From positions 24,464,001-24,528,000 of the forward strand of contig CM064428.1 in the NCBI GenBank assembly GCA_032690845.1: a stretch of 64,000 bases of DNA. The letters run 5' to 3'. The notes under the pieces were generated by a model, which saw only the letters and a list, made by a program, of their open reading frames with translations, was not told the origin of the DNA and made no database searches. The DNA comes from Eleusine coracana subsp. coracana (Eukaryota; Streptophyta; Magnoliopsida; Poales; Poaceae). Positions 1 through 10,794 of this stretch are shown in pieces. How positions within the stretch are numbered: position 1 is the first letter of the stretch; each line of letters opens with the position of its first letter. The position numbers were made by a program, and so were the translations under genes.

Positions 1-2
1 CA

Positions 3-227
3 CCCGACCGACTAAAAGAACATGCTCGACATATTGCAGAGCTGGCCGGCGCACAAGTCCTGGCAATTGCAAAGTCCCACATCCCCAGCCTAGAGTTAGA
101 TGTGGTTGCCGAAGGTTTCCATGAAGATCTCTCGGACGAGCAATATGAAGCCCTCGTGGCTGAGGCGCAAAAAACAATGCATATATTAGCCGACCAGATA
201 GAGCTAGATCCCTTACCCAAGGTGTAA
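3..227 (+). CDS. antisense ORF fragment (aORF-like) of the Tat element, C-terminal 74 codons
   Basis: An open frame runs from the window edge (frame of base 3) to TAA at 225-227, on the strand opposite to gag-pol. It is acidic and helical, rich in Glu, Ala and Asp, with the readable stretch ELAGAQVLAIAKSHIPSLEL followed by EGFHEDLSDEQYEALVAEAQ. Tat-lineage elements such as Grande and Retand are known to carry ORFs antisense to pol between pol and the 3' LTR, and position and strand fit. Its start is outside the window. Function is unknown; I do not recognise a domain. It could be a chance open frame, but composition and position argue against that. Confidence 0.5.
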   Translation, partial: PDRLKEHARHIAELAGAQVLAIAKSHIPSLELDVVAEGFHEDLSDEQYEALVAEAQKTMHILADQIELDPLPKV

Positions 228-660
228 GGAATTGTAAAGCTTAAAATACTGTATTACAGCTCTGTTGCTGTAATATAACTAAGGTTTGATAGACCGCTAA
301 GGTCTAGATTCATTACCAGTATTGTAATGAATTCTTGGATCACGCTGCTTTGTATATGTATTGTATGAACTCGTGTTAAACACTCACAACCAATACACAA
401 CTCATGTCAGCCCTCTAAGCAACGCTCCCAATAACCGATATGAACCATGGAGACTAAGAACTCACTCGGTCAAGCATATGCGAATTGGGAGAATTGCCTT
501 GGTCCCTAACAGACGGCAAGAACCCTGGGGACTAAGTAACCCGCTTGGTCGACATACGCGAGTTAGGGTGATACCAAGTATTCGAATTTGAGCCATGGCT
601 TAAACAATAACAACAATTATTCACAAAAATCATAAATTGCAAAATCAGATATCATGACCA
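228..660. other. non-coding spacer between antisense ORF and pol of the Tat element
   Basis: AT-rich stretch with no convincing coding frame. Two similar segments near 435-480 and 515-560, each a Gly-Pro-like GAACC(A/C)TGG followed by a G-rich run and CGGTC or TGGTCG, look like a diverged short direct repeat. Nothing else is identified. Confidence 0.4.
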
Positions 661-1789
661 TTATGTATATATATATTCAATAATAGAAGTACAATAAACT
701 ATAAATACTAGGCATAAAAACGACGTAGTTGTGAAAACGTTCCAGGAACTTTGAAGGTCCGACCCGTCCTCATTCATCAATCGATAGGCGCCTGGCCGAG
801 TGATTTCCTTTACAATAAAAGGTCCTTCCCATGGAGCCGACAGCTTGTGCTTACCGACCTTAGACTGAACTTGCTTCAAAACAAAGTCGCCGATGGAAAA
901 ACCCTGTGTTCGAACGTTTTTGTCATGATAACGTCGCAAGGTTTGCTGGTACTTTGCCGACCGAATTAAGGTGGCATCTCGCTGCTCCTCTAACAACAAC
1001 AAGTCATCACACCTATGGTCGTTGGAGGTTTCTTCTTCATACGCTACCACACGGGGGGAGGCAAAAAGAATCTCGGTTGGTAACATGGCTTCCGAGCCAT
1101 AAACCAAAGAAAAAGGGTAGTGCTCGATGGCACGACTTATGTTGGTTCTAAGTCCTCACAACACATATGGCAATTCTCGAACCCACCATTGAGCGTACTT
1201 TTCCAGGTGATCAAATATACGAGGCTTAATTCCAGAAAGCAGGAGGCCATTTGCCCTCTCAACTTGGCCATTGCTCTGTGGATGGGCGGCCGAGGCATAG
1301 CCAATCTTAAAGCCGACTTGGCCACTCCTCTGATGTGAATTGAGTACCATAGTCAGTGATGATCTTGTGTGGGGCACCGAACCGAGTGACTATTCCAGCC
1401 ATGAACTCGATGGCCTTTTTTGCCGAAATCTTGCCGACTGGCTTTGCTTCAATCCATTTTGAGAACTTGTCCACTTCTACGAAAAGGTGAGTAAAACCCC
1501 CTTGAGCCTTCATGAAGGGTCCAACAATATCTAAGCCCCATACTGAAAACGGCCAAGTTATTGGGATATTTTGAAGTTTTGTGGTGGGTACATGCATTTG
1601 GCGTGCAAAGAACTGACAGCCTTCATATTTTCGGACAATTTCCTTGGCATCAGCACCCGCAGTCGGCCAGTAAAACCCCTGCCTCATTGCTTTGGCCACA
1701 ATTGTGGATGGGCCTGCGTGATTCCCACAAATACCAGCGTGGATGTTTCCTAATATAGCTCTGCCTTCATCTTGAGATAAGTATTTCAT
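661..1789 (-). pseudogene. integrase of the Tat element, frameshifted
   Basis: Three overlapping minus frames make up one integrase. The N-terminal part (1307-1789) has the HHCC zinc-binding region near residues 17-58, but the first Cys of the CxxC pair is Tyr (residue 55, YEGC). It then has the first catalytic Asp in VWGLDIVGPF and the second in ITDYGTQF. The third acidic residue (QVERAN) lies in the next frame (1156-1377), so a frameshift falls near 1320. The C-terminal part (661-1107) has the GDFVL and GAYRL motifs typical of gypsy integrase tails and shifts frame again before its end. It would have joined the cDNA to chromosomal DNA, but this copy cannot work. Confidence 0.88.
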
Positions 1790-1927
1790 CAGTACCCTGT
1801 GTGGGCTTTGCTTGTACAGGTGATGGTCAACTATACAATAGGAACGCGACTTGCGAATAATTCAGAGGGCTTCGTCTTTGTCAGTCGGTAGTGTGCCATG
1901 ATCCAAATACTCAATGAAGGGAGTGCG

Positions 1928-2683
1928 CTAATCTACCTCAATGACGGCTACATGTGGTGCTGCTCCCGCCTTTAATGCCGACTGCTCCATAGTTTGCTGG
2001 GTTAGTACAGATGGCTTATGCAGATCGTCGAGGAATACTCCATCAGGTATTTTAGATCTACTAGACCCAAGTTTGGCTAGTTCGTCCGCCTCTTCGTTAT
2101 ACTTGCGCAGGACATGTTTATACTCGATGCCATCAAACTTGTCTTCGAGCTTCCGAACTTCGGTGCAGTAGGCTGTCATGCTTTCATGGGAACAACACCA
2201 CTCCTTTGTTACTTGATTTATAACTAGTGCCGAGTCGCCAGAAATGCTTATCCTTTGGACACCGAGTGAGATAGTTGTCCGAAGTCGATGTAATAGCGCC
2301 TCATACTCTACGGCGTTGTTAGAGGCACGGAAGTGCATTTGAAGAACGTACCGCAACTTGGCTCCGTCCGGAGATGTCAATATGACTCCTGCTCCGGCAC
2401 CTTCCAATTGTAAGGAACCGTCAAACGCCATTCTCCAATAGCATAATTCTTGTGGGTCGGGAGGTAACTCACATTCTGTCCTCTCGGCGATGAAGTCCGA
2501 CAAAGCTTGACCTTTGATCGAGTCGCGTGACTTAAAGGTGATATCATATGATCCGAGCTCGACGGCCCATTTGGCGATTTTCCCAGTGGCCTCTCTATTG
2601 TGCAGCAATTTGCCTAGGCCAAACGACATGTGGACCTCAATTGGGTGATCCTCAAAGTAATGCTTCAACTTCCGAGATGTCAT
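1928..2683 (-). pseudogene. tandem RNase H region of the Tat element
   Basis: The first ~55 residues look like the tail of the native gypsy RNase H (ending in GKIAKWAVELGSYDITF). From residue ~83 a second, complete RNase H-type domain follows, with catalytic acids at D88 (AFDGS), E126 (NNAVEYEAL), D150 (SGDSALV) and D200 (NEEADELAK). The acquisition of a second RNase H is diagnostic of the Tat lineage. RNase H would remove the RNA strand during cDNA synthesis. The reading frame is open here but the polyprotein is broken on both sides. Confidence 0.88.
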
Positions 2684-3004
2684 CAGTAATGCATAAATTA
2701 ATTTCTAAAGCTGGAAATATCATACCTTGGATTCCGATAAGACCTCACTGATGAAATAAACTGGTCATTGCACCTTTTGAGCCTTGCCATCTTCCGCCCG
2801 TTCCACCGCCAGCACAGTACTGACAACATGTTTGGTTACGGAAATGTATAGCTGCAAAGGTTCCTTTGGCTCTGGGGGAGTTAAGACTAGAGGACCACTA
2901 ATGTAAGCCTTAAAATCGTCCAAGGCTTTTTGTGCGTCATCATTCTAGATGAATGATTCTTGCTTCTTGAGTAATCAAAAAAAGGGTAACCCTCGGACGC
3001 CGAG

Positions 3005-3807
3005 TCATGATACAAACCGACTGAGTGCCGCCATACAGCCAGTGAGCTTTTGAATGTCTTTTAGCGAATGTGGAGGTCCCATTCGTAATATTACATTTAC
3101 CTTTTCTGGATTAGCTTCAATCCCTCTATGTGATACCAGAAAACCGAGTATTTTTCCTGATGGGACCCCAAAGACACATTTTTCCGGATTTAGCTTCATA
3201 TTGTATTTCTGAAGGTTGCCGAATGTTTCGTCTAGGTCAGATATCAAGTCGGTGGAAAGTCGAGTCTTGACTACCACATCATCTACGTAAGCCTCAACAT
3301 TCCTGCCTATCTGGTTGTCCAAACATCGCTGCATAGTCCGCTGGTAGGTGGCACCAGCGTTTTTCAGGCCGAAGGGCATTGTTGTGTAACAGAAGGCTCC
3401 GAACGGCATGATGAACGAGGTTTTGAGCTGGTCAGATCGGTTTAAGGGAATCTGATGGTACCCTAAATAGGCACCTAAGAAGCACAACAAAGCGCATCCA
3501 GCCGTCGAATCAACCACTTGATCAATACGTGGGAGGGTGAATGGATCTTTCGGACAGGCTTGGTTAAGGCCGGTGTAATCCACGCACATCCGCCACTCCT
3601 TATTCTTATTCCGCACCAGATTGGGTTGGCCAACCAGTCGAGATGGAAAACTTCTTTAATAAAACCGGCTACCAGTAGTCGGCCGATTTCTTTCTGAATC
3701 GCATCTTTTTGGTGTTGCGAGAATCGTCTAAGCCGTTGCCTTACCGGCCTAGCATTTTCGCAGATGTGAAGTTTGTGCTCAGCCTTTTCCCTTGGAACAC
3801 CTCGCAT
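3005..3807 (-). pseudogene. reverse transcriptase of the Tat element, catalytic Asp lost
   Basis: Two frames (3475-3807 and 3005-3616) together cover the RT fingers and palm. The N-terminal piece has the lead-in KEIGRLLVAGFIKEV and shifts frame near 3616. The palm piece keeps MPFGLKNAGATYQ, the YVDD active-site box (AYVDDVVV) and the thumb region LGFLVSHRGIEANPEK. The first catalytic Asp of motif A is Gly: codon 48 at 3473-3475 reads GGT in FLGAYLGYHQI, where the family has FLDAYSGYHQI. That change alone would abolish polymerisation. Confidence 0.92.
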
Positions 3808-3870
3808 GTCAGAAGGTTTCCATGCAAATATATCTTTATTATTTCTAAGAAAAAGGATGAGCGCGCTTTC
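3808..3870 (-). other. protease-RT linker of the Tat element
   Basis: Short join between the protease-containing frame and the RT-containing frame. Stop codons on the minus strand here break the polyprotein. Confidence 0.4.
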
Positions 3871-4497
3871 CTATTTGTCACCTAAATTGACCATGATATT
3901 GGTGGTGTTGGATACATCACTATCATCTAGGCTAATCTTCATGGACTCCACGGCGTCCGCCTGTACCGTAGTCTTCAGCGCCTTCCTCGGAGCAGGGCGA
4001 AGGATGGCCTGCTCTGCTGTTGTGATCGCTTCCTTCAACTCGGCCAGCTCCGATGCTGCTACTGTCTTCTCGGTCAACTCACAACTGCCGTTATCACAGT
4101 CGTATGAGGTCTGCACATCCGAGTGGAGTGACATGACTCCGTTTGGTCCTGACAGCTTCATCATCATATAAGGATAATGAGGTACCGCCATAAATTTGGC
4201 GATGGCTGGCCGCCCTATAATGGCGTTATAAATAGAGTCGAGGTCGGTGACCTCGAAGGTAATGCGCTCCGTCCTATAGTTCTCCCGAGTGTTGAAAGTC
4301 ACAGGCAGAGTGATTTGTCCCAGAGGGACTATTTGCATGCCCGGGATCACACCATGAAACGGCGATCGACTTGTCTTGAGGTCGGTCAAGGGTATGCCAA
4401 GCTCCTTGAAGGTTTTCACAAAGAGAATGTCCAAACTGCTACCACCATCTACCAGTACCCAATTTAGCCGAACTCGGTTAACAGTCGGCGTTAGCAC
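3871..4497 (-). pseudogene. aspartic protease region of the Tat element
   Basis: A 208-residue open segment. The protease active site is near residue 17 in WVLVDGGSSLDIL; Tat and related gypsy proteases use DGGSS rather than D(T/S)G. The flap and C-terminal half include IIGRPAIAKFMAVPHYPYMM and a conserved LSGPNG segment. After about residue 120 the chain is a linker to RT rich in Glu and Ala. The protease would cleave the Gag-Pol polyprotein. Continuity with gag is lost around 4497-4740. Confidence 0.87.
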
Positions 4498-6133
4498 TAA
4501 GGGATATTTCCCGGGCCTGGTGATGTGATCCGGGTGGTTGGACCGATCAAAAGTAATTGGGACCTCTGACCATCGTAGATACTGAGGTTCCGCTGGTGAG
4601 ACCGAGTGGACCTCGCGTTCAGGGTCTTGGAAGTCCTCCTTATCCTTGTCTTGGTTATCCTTATCCGAGTCCTTTCTACCACCCTTGGGGATCTAGGGTC
4701 GTTCTTTACAGACCTTCAAGGCGTGATGGGCGAAGTTTTTCAGCTTGAAGCATTCCCTAGCTTTGTGGGCTCCATCATGTAGCAGGCAAGGGCCATCGAG
4801 CATCTTGTCGAAGTCATCCTGAGTGACTGGTTTCCTCCTGGTCGGGCGCTTGGTGTTGGCCACCGTTCGGTCTTGCTTGCGCTTCCTATGGCCGTCCTTG
4901 CTTTAATTGGACGGACCCAACTGGTTCCTTGGGGTCGCCTCCTTGTACTGGCGAAGTTGGAATAGAGCAGAATTGCCAGCAGCATATGTCGGCCATAGTG
5001 AACAGTTCTTTGGCTGACAGTCCGCCGGCAGCATCCAACCTCCCAATCTTCTTTATCAGATCGTCGTCGCGGAGTCCTTCTTGGAAGGTGGCAACGACTT
5101 GAGCATCCTAGATGTTAGGGATGGTATTTTTCACTCGGCAGAAGCGTTGGATGAACTCTCGAAGTGGCTCCCGGTCCCGTTGCTTGATCCAGCCGAGTTC
5201 CTAGTGATTCCCTGGCCTGTCAAAAGTGGCTTGAAAGTTGGCCACGAACTGTCGACAGAGATCTACCCAGGAGCTGATAGAGTTGTCGGGCAGGTTACTG
5301 AGCTAGGTTCTTGCCACTGGGGCTAAGCAAACATGCAAGTAGTTGGCCATGACAAAGCTATCGCTGCCGAGAGCTCGTATGGCTGTCGAATAGACGTGAA
5401 GCCAGTCACACGGATCTGTCTTGCTGTCATACTTCTCAATGCCGACTGGCTTGAAGCCGACCAGCCAGCTGACGGTTCGAAGCTCCCGAGTGAAGGCTCG
5501 GATGCCAGCCTCCTCGTCATAACCGTCGGTGGCCGGGGTCCGTTCTCGTTCGGGGCCAACTTCTCGGCGAGATCTATTGTCACGGCGGCCCTCGTCCCGT
5601 CGATCACGGTAATGATCGTCTCTATGTGGCTTCCACCTGTTGTCACATTTGTAGTCAACATAACCGCGCCAGCGCCGTTCATCTTCGTACTCTTGGCGGG
5701 CCGCGTCATCGCGCTCCTGGTATCTATTGTCCAGTCGGACCCGTGCATCACGTGGTGGTATGCCATTGCGTAGGTTGGCGCTCGGATGCCGATCATGGTA
5801 CTCTGCAATGGGCCTACGCCTGGGGACAGTAGGCGGGGTTGCCTCCCGGTTGGAGTGCTGTCGGTCTCTTCTATCTTCCCTGGGTACTGAACTGGCGGCC
5901 CCAGAAACTGACTTACTCGGTGTTGATCGTGCCGCATGCATCTCCAGTACAGCCGCGGCCCTGATGTGCTCTTTTAATTGGTTGACCTGAGGTATCAACT
6001 CCGGGGAGACATGGAGCAGGGGCTCTATTGTTTGCAGGAGGATCGCCACGGCCGTGATGTTGTGCTGTGGGGTCTTGAAAACGTCTTCACCATCAAGCTT
6101 TAAGGTAAGGTCTCTCATATCTAGGTTTTGCAT
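4498..6133 (-). pseudogene. gag of the Tat element, multiply frameshifted
   Basis: The N-terminal segment 5303-6133 (276 residues) begins MQNLDMRDLTLKL. It has a long Arg/Asp-rich charged linker and then the start of the capsid domain (IRAFTRELRTVSWLVGFKPV, then EKYDSKTDPCDWLHVY). Capsid continues through broken frames to 4740-4985, where a nucleocapsid-like HDGAHKARE remnant can be read in another minus frame. Gag would form the cytoplasmic virus-like particle. The many stops and shifts mark this as decayed. Confidence 0.8.
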
Positions 6134-6136
6134 GAC

Positions 6137-6790
6137 TCAGGGTCTTTGCTGAGCATCCAGTCTTCGAAGTGGAGGAGTGGCAGCATCTGGATCACCATCT
6201 TCGAGGTCAGTTTCATGTCCATCTACGTGCGGCGCGGTACCGCACGCGGTAGCATCCATCGATGTTTTGTCGTCTGCTTGCCCCTGGGCAGCAGGTGCCA
6301 CCATGAATACCTCGTGGAAGTCCAAGGAACAACTCTCTGAATCACTCGGCCCTTCAATCAAGTCCTGGAGTGACTCACTTTCAAGGCCGATTGCTGCAAC
6401 AAATCTTGATTCGTCGAAAAATTTGGGATCTTCGTCCGACTGATCCATGTGATTAGCCGGTAGATCAACCGTAATGTAACCCGAGTCGACCAAGGTTGTC
6501 AATCGGGGCGTTACGGACAATGTTGAGTTGCCGCCCGAGAGGGTTTCCGCCTGGAAAGCTGTCGCCGCATTATCGAGGCCAAGCGGGAATCGGCCGGCCG
6601 GATTGCTCTGATCGGCCATGGCAGTGACCGAGTGGGCCACGCGTTCTTGCTTGACAAGGTTCCCATGCTGATCGGCGACGAGGCTGACGGTGCCAAAGCA
6701 GATCTTGTCTCCCGGGCGAAACTTGATGTCGACGAAAGCCATCGATTTCAACGAAGCTACACTCAACGCTGCCCCTTCCTGGCGCGCCAA
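6137..6790 (-). CDS. leader ORF beginning inside the primer-binding site of the Tat element
   Basis: A 217-codon minus-strand frame opens with an ATG within about 3 bp of the LTR-PBS junction (MARQEGAALSVASLKSMAFV) and ends 4 bp before the gag ATG. It is acidic with no motif I recognise. It may be the untranslated leader that happens to be open, or an N-terminal gag extension separated by one stop and a shift. A 217-codon open frame in an otherwise broken element is notable. Confidence 0.4.
   Translation of the reverse strand: MARQEGAALSVASLKSMAFVDIKFRPGDKICFGTVSLVADQHGNLVKQERVAHSVTAMADQSNPAGRFPLGLDNAATAFQAETLSGGNSTLSVTPRLTTLVDSGYITVDLPANHMDQSDEDPKFFDESRFVAAIGLESESLQDLIEGPSDSESCSLDFHEVFMVAPAAQGQADDKTSMDATACGTAPHVDGHETDLEDGDPDAATPPLRRLDAQQRP
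6772..6789 (-). promoter_or_regulatory. primer-binding site, Tat element
   Basis: Minus strand reads TGGCGCGCCAGGAAGGGG, two bases (CT) after the 5' LTR end. This TGGCGCGCCAGG type is what I recall for RIRE2/Grande-type Tat elements. It primes minus-strand cDNA synthesis from a host tRNA. Confidence 0.75.
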
Positions 6791-6791
6791 G

Positions 6792-7207
6792 TGTCGAGAG
6801 ATATTCTCGATAGCAGATCTAGGTATGCGTATGAGTATGAAAGATCAATGGACACAGGACACAAGGTTTATACAGCTTTGGGCCTCCCGAAGGATAATAA
6901 CCCTATGTCCTGTTTGGTGTCTCTGTATTGCTAGGGTTAACACTGGAATTAGGGTTCCAATACGAGTCTATCTCTTGCCGAAGGCCCCCTGCCCTCCTTA
7001 TATATCCGAAGGGTAGGGATTTACATGGTAATCTTTTAGTCGGTTACAACAGATTCTATCTATCCAACATATCTTCTAACCTAACTTACCACTTACTCAA
7101 ACAAGTATCTCAGTAAATATCTTCTGGGCCGAATACATCATACCCGAGCCCCCGGCCCACTCGGCCAGTTAGTCGGGTGGTTAAGTATCCCAGGTACATA
7201 TATCCCA
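6792..7207 (-). repeat. 5' LTR of the Tat element (about 416 bp)
   Basis: The left end is TGTCGAGAG, so the minus-strand LTR ends CTCTCGACA next to the PBS. The right end is placed at ..TATCCCA (7207), so that the LTR runs TG..CA on the minus strand, with a candidate 5-bp TSD TAATA at 7208-7212. The right flank resumes Athila/Tat-like sequence (from about 7214, matching 40992). The exact right end is inferred because the other LTR is not in the window. Confidence 0.65.
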
Positions 7208-8963
7208 TAATAGTTGAAGGAAACGAGGTGACAATAGCCGCATATATAAGAGGGAGCATTGGAACAGCACATCAAGGCAGGAGATGGAGGTGAGGCGAGG
7301 TACAACCATCTGCGCCGATCGGCGCATCCTCGTGCCGATCGGCACACCGTTGCTGCCCCTGCTATCGTCTTCTCTCGTGCAATCCAGCAAGATTTTAAGC
7401 ATGGGGGAGGCACAAGCTGAGCTTCAATCGATTAAAATGCGGTAACATCCCTTTGATTATTCACTTCTCCTAATCTTATTTTCTTCTCTAACCTATACAT
7501 CCTGTCTGGTTTCAACTTGGGAATTTTCTCTCTTTTTCTTTTTGTGATACCCTTTTCGTTTTGTTCATGTGAAAGGTTATTTGTAATTTATCACTTAGAA
7601 CATAGAATGGACAATGACATATCCCTAATAGCTACCTTAGGGTGACCAAATGTCATTAATTTATCTAGGGGAGCTTGCCTGTATCATCACAGTTGTCTTA
7701 TAATGCTTTCATGATGAATAAATGCATAACTATGATGAGGATCTTTGCTAGAGATATGATGAAAGTTGCTATTGTTATTGGAACTTGCATGATTCATTGC
7801 ACATAATTATCCACCGCTTAATTTTCAACTAAGCACCAATTCTATGAACTCTATTTGTTGACAGATGATTTGATAAAGACCCCATATGGTTGAATTGTTC
7901 TTCATGACAATATGTTTTGCTCTCTAAGAAGAAAACTCAAATATAGCTAGTGAACTTAATTATTTTTGGAAAACTGTTACATGTGGTCTCTAACCCTTGC
8001 AAATTTTGCTCTCTTGTATTGATCATACCTACCAAAGCCAAATCTGCTACACTTATATGATAAACCTACAGATTGCAACATGTAATTTGGTGAGTCATTT
8101 CAAGTTTGTGTTCTTTTGGTATAAGACTTAGAAATTGGCCATTTTGTTTGTGTAACTATCACATGTTTGCTAGTCTCTTCATATTTAGCAATGCTCGCTG
8201 AATATTCCCACCTGTAAACCCATATTTCTTTTGGTGATGTCCTCTCCTTGTCCACAACCTATGATATGAGTTTCTCGTCGAGCCATTGCACTATTTATAT
8301 GGTTTTATGCACAAATTATCAAGACCTCTTGCTGAAGACGATGATTTTCATCAATAAAAACCTCTGAAGATTCTCTGAAATGCAAAGCATCAATAGAAGG
8401 AGAAGACAAGGCAGAATCATATGTGTGTCGGTCGGCATAGGTGTCGTGCCGATCAGCGCAAGGAATAAAAAGCGCTCTGTTATCTCCAGAAATTAATTAT
8501 ATGTGTTCCAGATGGTTGAAGAGAAGATATAAAGGATTTAGCTAGTGCTTATCTTTTGTCACTCCCTTTGCTCGAGGACGAGCAACGTTTAAGCATGGGG
8601 GGATGGACGTCATTCATCATTCTGAAACACTAGCTAATGGACTTCAAATATTGTTGAAGAAAGATCAAGGATGTTTCAAGTTATATCAAGTTGCAAGAGA
8701 GGAATTCACAAGATTTGTAAGAGAGCATTTTTGTTTGGATAAATGAGACTAGATTTTTGGAAAAACTTTATCATTTAAGGCCTAGTTTGAGGAGCAATCT
8801 GATTTGAGAGTTGAAGCTACTTTATTTGATCATTGTGGTCGGCTCTTAGTCATTTTCTGTTCCCCACTAGTATCTTTGAGTAGTAGAATTGGTGCAACAT
8901 AAAAAATTTTGTGCTACACTTTTAAAGCGGGTTAGATATGCATGTGCCTTGATGAATGCAAGT

Positions 8964-10794
8964 GACCAACATCGTACCATATTCTCATCATAATCATTTG
9001 TTTTATCTCTAATATTGACGATTTCCATATGTAGTGTCATTTTAGTGCTTTATTGCAGAAACAGGTGAAAAGACGACAAAATGACTCTTATATGAGAAGT
9101 ACCAACATGAAGCCTGACTCGCCATACAAGGAGGGCTTCCCACTAGCCCATGAAGCTTACAAGACACACCTGGACGTCCATGAGGTCCAATGTGCAAGCC
9201 CAAGGTCGTGGCCCAATGCCTAAGGATTTCTAGAAGGTTTATCCGGAAGGAAAGTTCAATTCGCGGAGTCCAGAAACAGCACTGTATTGTCCCGCAATTT
9301 CGGAGCCCAAGACATGGTCAAATGGGAAACCTTAGAACACCAAAGTTGAAGATCTCGTCGAGGGATTTTTGAAACAAATATTATTTACATTTATTGGACT
9401 CCGTAGCTGGGAGATATGGGCCCTACAAGGCAGGCTGCATAGAGGAATCCAAATCAGGACAGATATTTTGGTATCGCAATTTTGGGTATCTAAACGTCCG
9501 AATCTGAGGATCCAAATAATACCAAAGTGGTAGATCTTTTCGAGGAATACACGATAAAGTCCGGGTTTGCCTCATTTGGACTACGAAAGCATCAGTTATA
9601 ATTAATGTAAGTCAGCATAGTTTATGGAAGGTACGAAATCGACTTTGATTCAATCTCTATGAGCTAAACTTGGAGGCCAAGCAAGGGAGGACGTGACCAG
9701 AGGCTATATAAACACCCAATGACGTCCAAGGCTAGAGGACGATGAGACAAGAGGGGAGAATTAGGCTATAGGAGCCGCTGCACATCGCTAAGAGGCCGCT
9801 GGAGTTGAAGAACCACCAAATTGAAGAGATGTAGTCTAGTCGGGTAGGGTCCCTGCGTGGTGCACTACACCGGAGCTAGGAGAAGTAGAGCCATGTACCT
9901 TAGGAGTTGTCAACAATGCATCATGGCTACGCCGATCGGCGCACCAGTTGTGCCGATCGGCACGTCCCTGACGGTGATGAATATCGGTACAATTATCAAT
10001 TCATGTTATCTATCTTGATTCTATCCTTGGCTACAATTTGTGTTTGTCTAGATTGATTGATCTTACATGTGCTTATTTAATTGCTTAGAGGTACATCTAA
10101 GTATTTAGATGCTCTCTTAATCGTGGTGATTTGGCTAGTATCCGGATCTTGTATGAATCATGATTGCTTGATGATGCTAGGGTGTGATTTAGTTGTGATA
10201 GAGCTAAGCTTGCTCAGCACTTTTAGATAGTCAAGTAGGGTTAAGATACTCGCGTGATTAAGTGTTTCCTCTCGGCAGCGATAAATCGGGAGCCGCTCGG
10301 AAAATAGGGTGGTCTTGCTCATCTTCGATGTTTACCGATTTTTTAAAGTGCCAAGTAAGCTAGGATTAAGATGATAACGACTACTGCTTCAGTGCCGATC
10401 GGCACACTAGTTGCACCGATCGGCACAGCCTTTCTCCGACCGCTAGATGCATATAGGCTAACTCCAGGTGATACTCCTTGGTCGATGTGTATGCTCCTAC
10501 TCCCCAAGCTTTGGATTAGGCACACTTTGGCTCAGGTAAGCCTTCGCGCCGATCGGCGCACTAGTTGAGCCGATCGACACAACCTCCAATTTAAATCTTC
10601 TTTTCATGCTCACGTATGTGCAATATGTACTTCATGATAGGATTGATTTGCTAAATGAAATAGTAAACTCTAAACACGGTTCTCCTCCGATCTCTGTGGA
10701 TTCGATTAAACCTTGGAATACTCTAAGGGAAAAAGTGCTACAATGTACACCGTCCTCTTGCGGTATATAAGTGGGTGCATAGTAACGACCAACA
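8964..10794 (+). repeat. 3' LTR of Athila/Tat-like copy A, 5' end deleted
   Basis: Matches the copy B LTRs (36034-37857 and 43169-45040) from about 40 bp inside the LTR to its CCAACA end. It contains a TATA-like CTATATAAAC at 9704-9713 and three paired GCCGATCGGC palindromes (9931-9962, 10392-10427, 10547-10582). Confidence 0.85.
9704..9713 (+). promoter_or_regulatory. LTR TATA box, Athila/Tat-like family
   Basis: CTATATAAAC, conserved at the same place in the other two LTR copies (36814-36823 and 43949-43958). This is the likely start of the retrotransposon transcript; inferred from sequence only. Confidence 0.6.

Larger units (their letters stand above)
1..7207 (-). mobile_element. Tat-lineage Ty3/gypsy LTR retrotransposon, decayed, 3' end outside window
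   Basis: Read on the minus strand the order is LTR (6792-7207), primer-binding site, leader ORF, gag, protease, RT, two RNase H segments and integrase, which is the Ty3/gypsy order. A second RNase H domain after the native one, a DGGSS-type protease motif and an ORF on the opposite strand beyond integrase are hallmarks of the Tat clade. Several frameshifts and lost catalytic residues show it is dead. The 3' LTR should lie left of position 1. The right flank is Athila/Tat-like DNA that matches 40992 onwards, so this element inserted into that family. Confidence 0.9.
7208..10794 (+). mobile_element. Athila/Tat-like non-autonomous LTR element, copy A (3' internal part plus 3' LTR)
   Basis: Almost base-for-base similar to 40990-45040 (copy B), in the same orientation. 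It has no coding capacity. It is truncated at the left by the Tat insertion. Relative to copy B it lacks about 370 bp near 8722 (between an AGATTTGT and a GAGAG sequence). It also lacks about 145 bp near 8964, which removes the polypurine tract and first ~40 bp of the LTR. The element ends CCAACA at 10794, and copia 1 gag sequence follows immediately, open in frame. Confidence 0.85.

Noticed and set aside
7310..10582. Regular palindromes as a CRISPR-like array
   Set aside because: Repeats are short dyads in pairs, spacers are conserved rather than unique, and this is a plant retrotransposon; not CRISPR.
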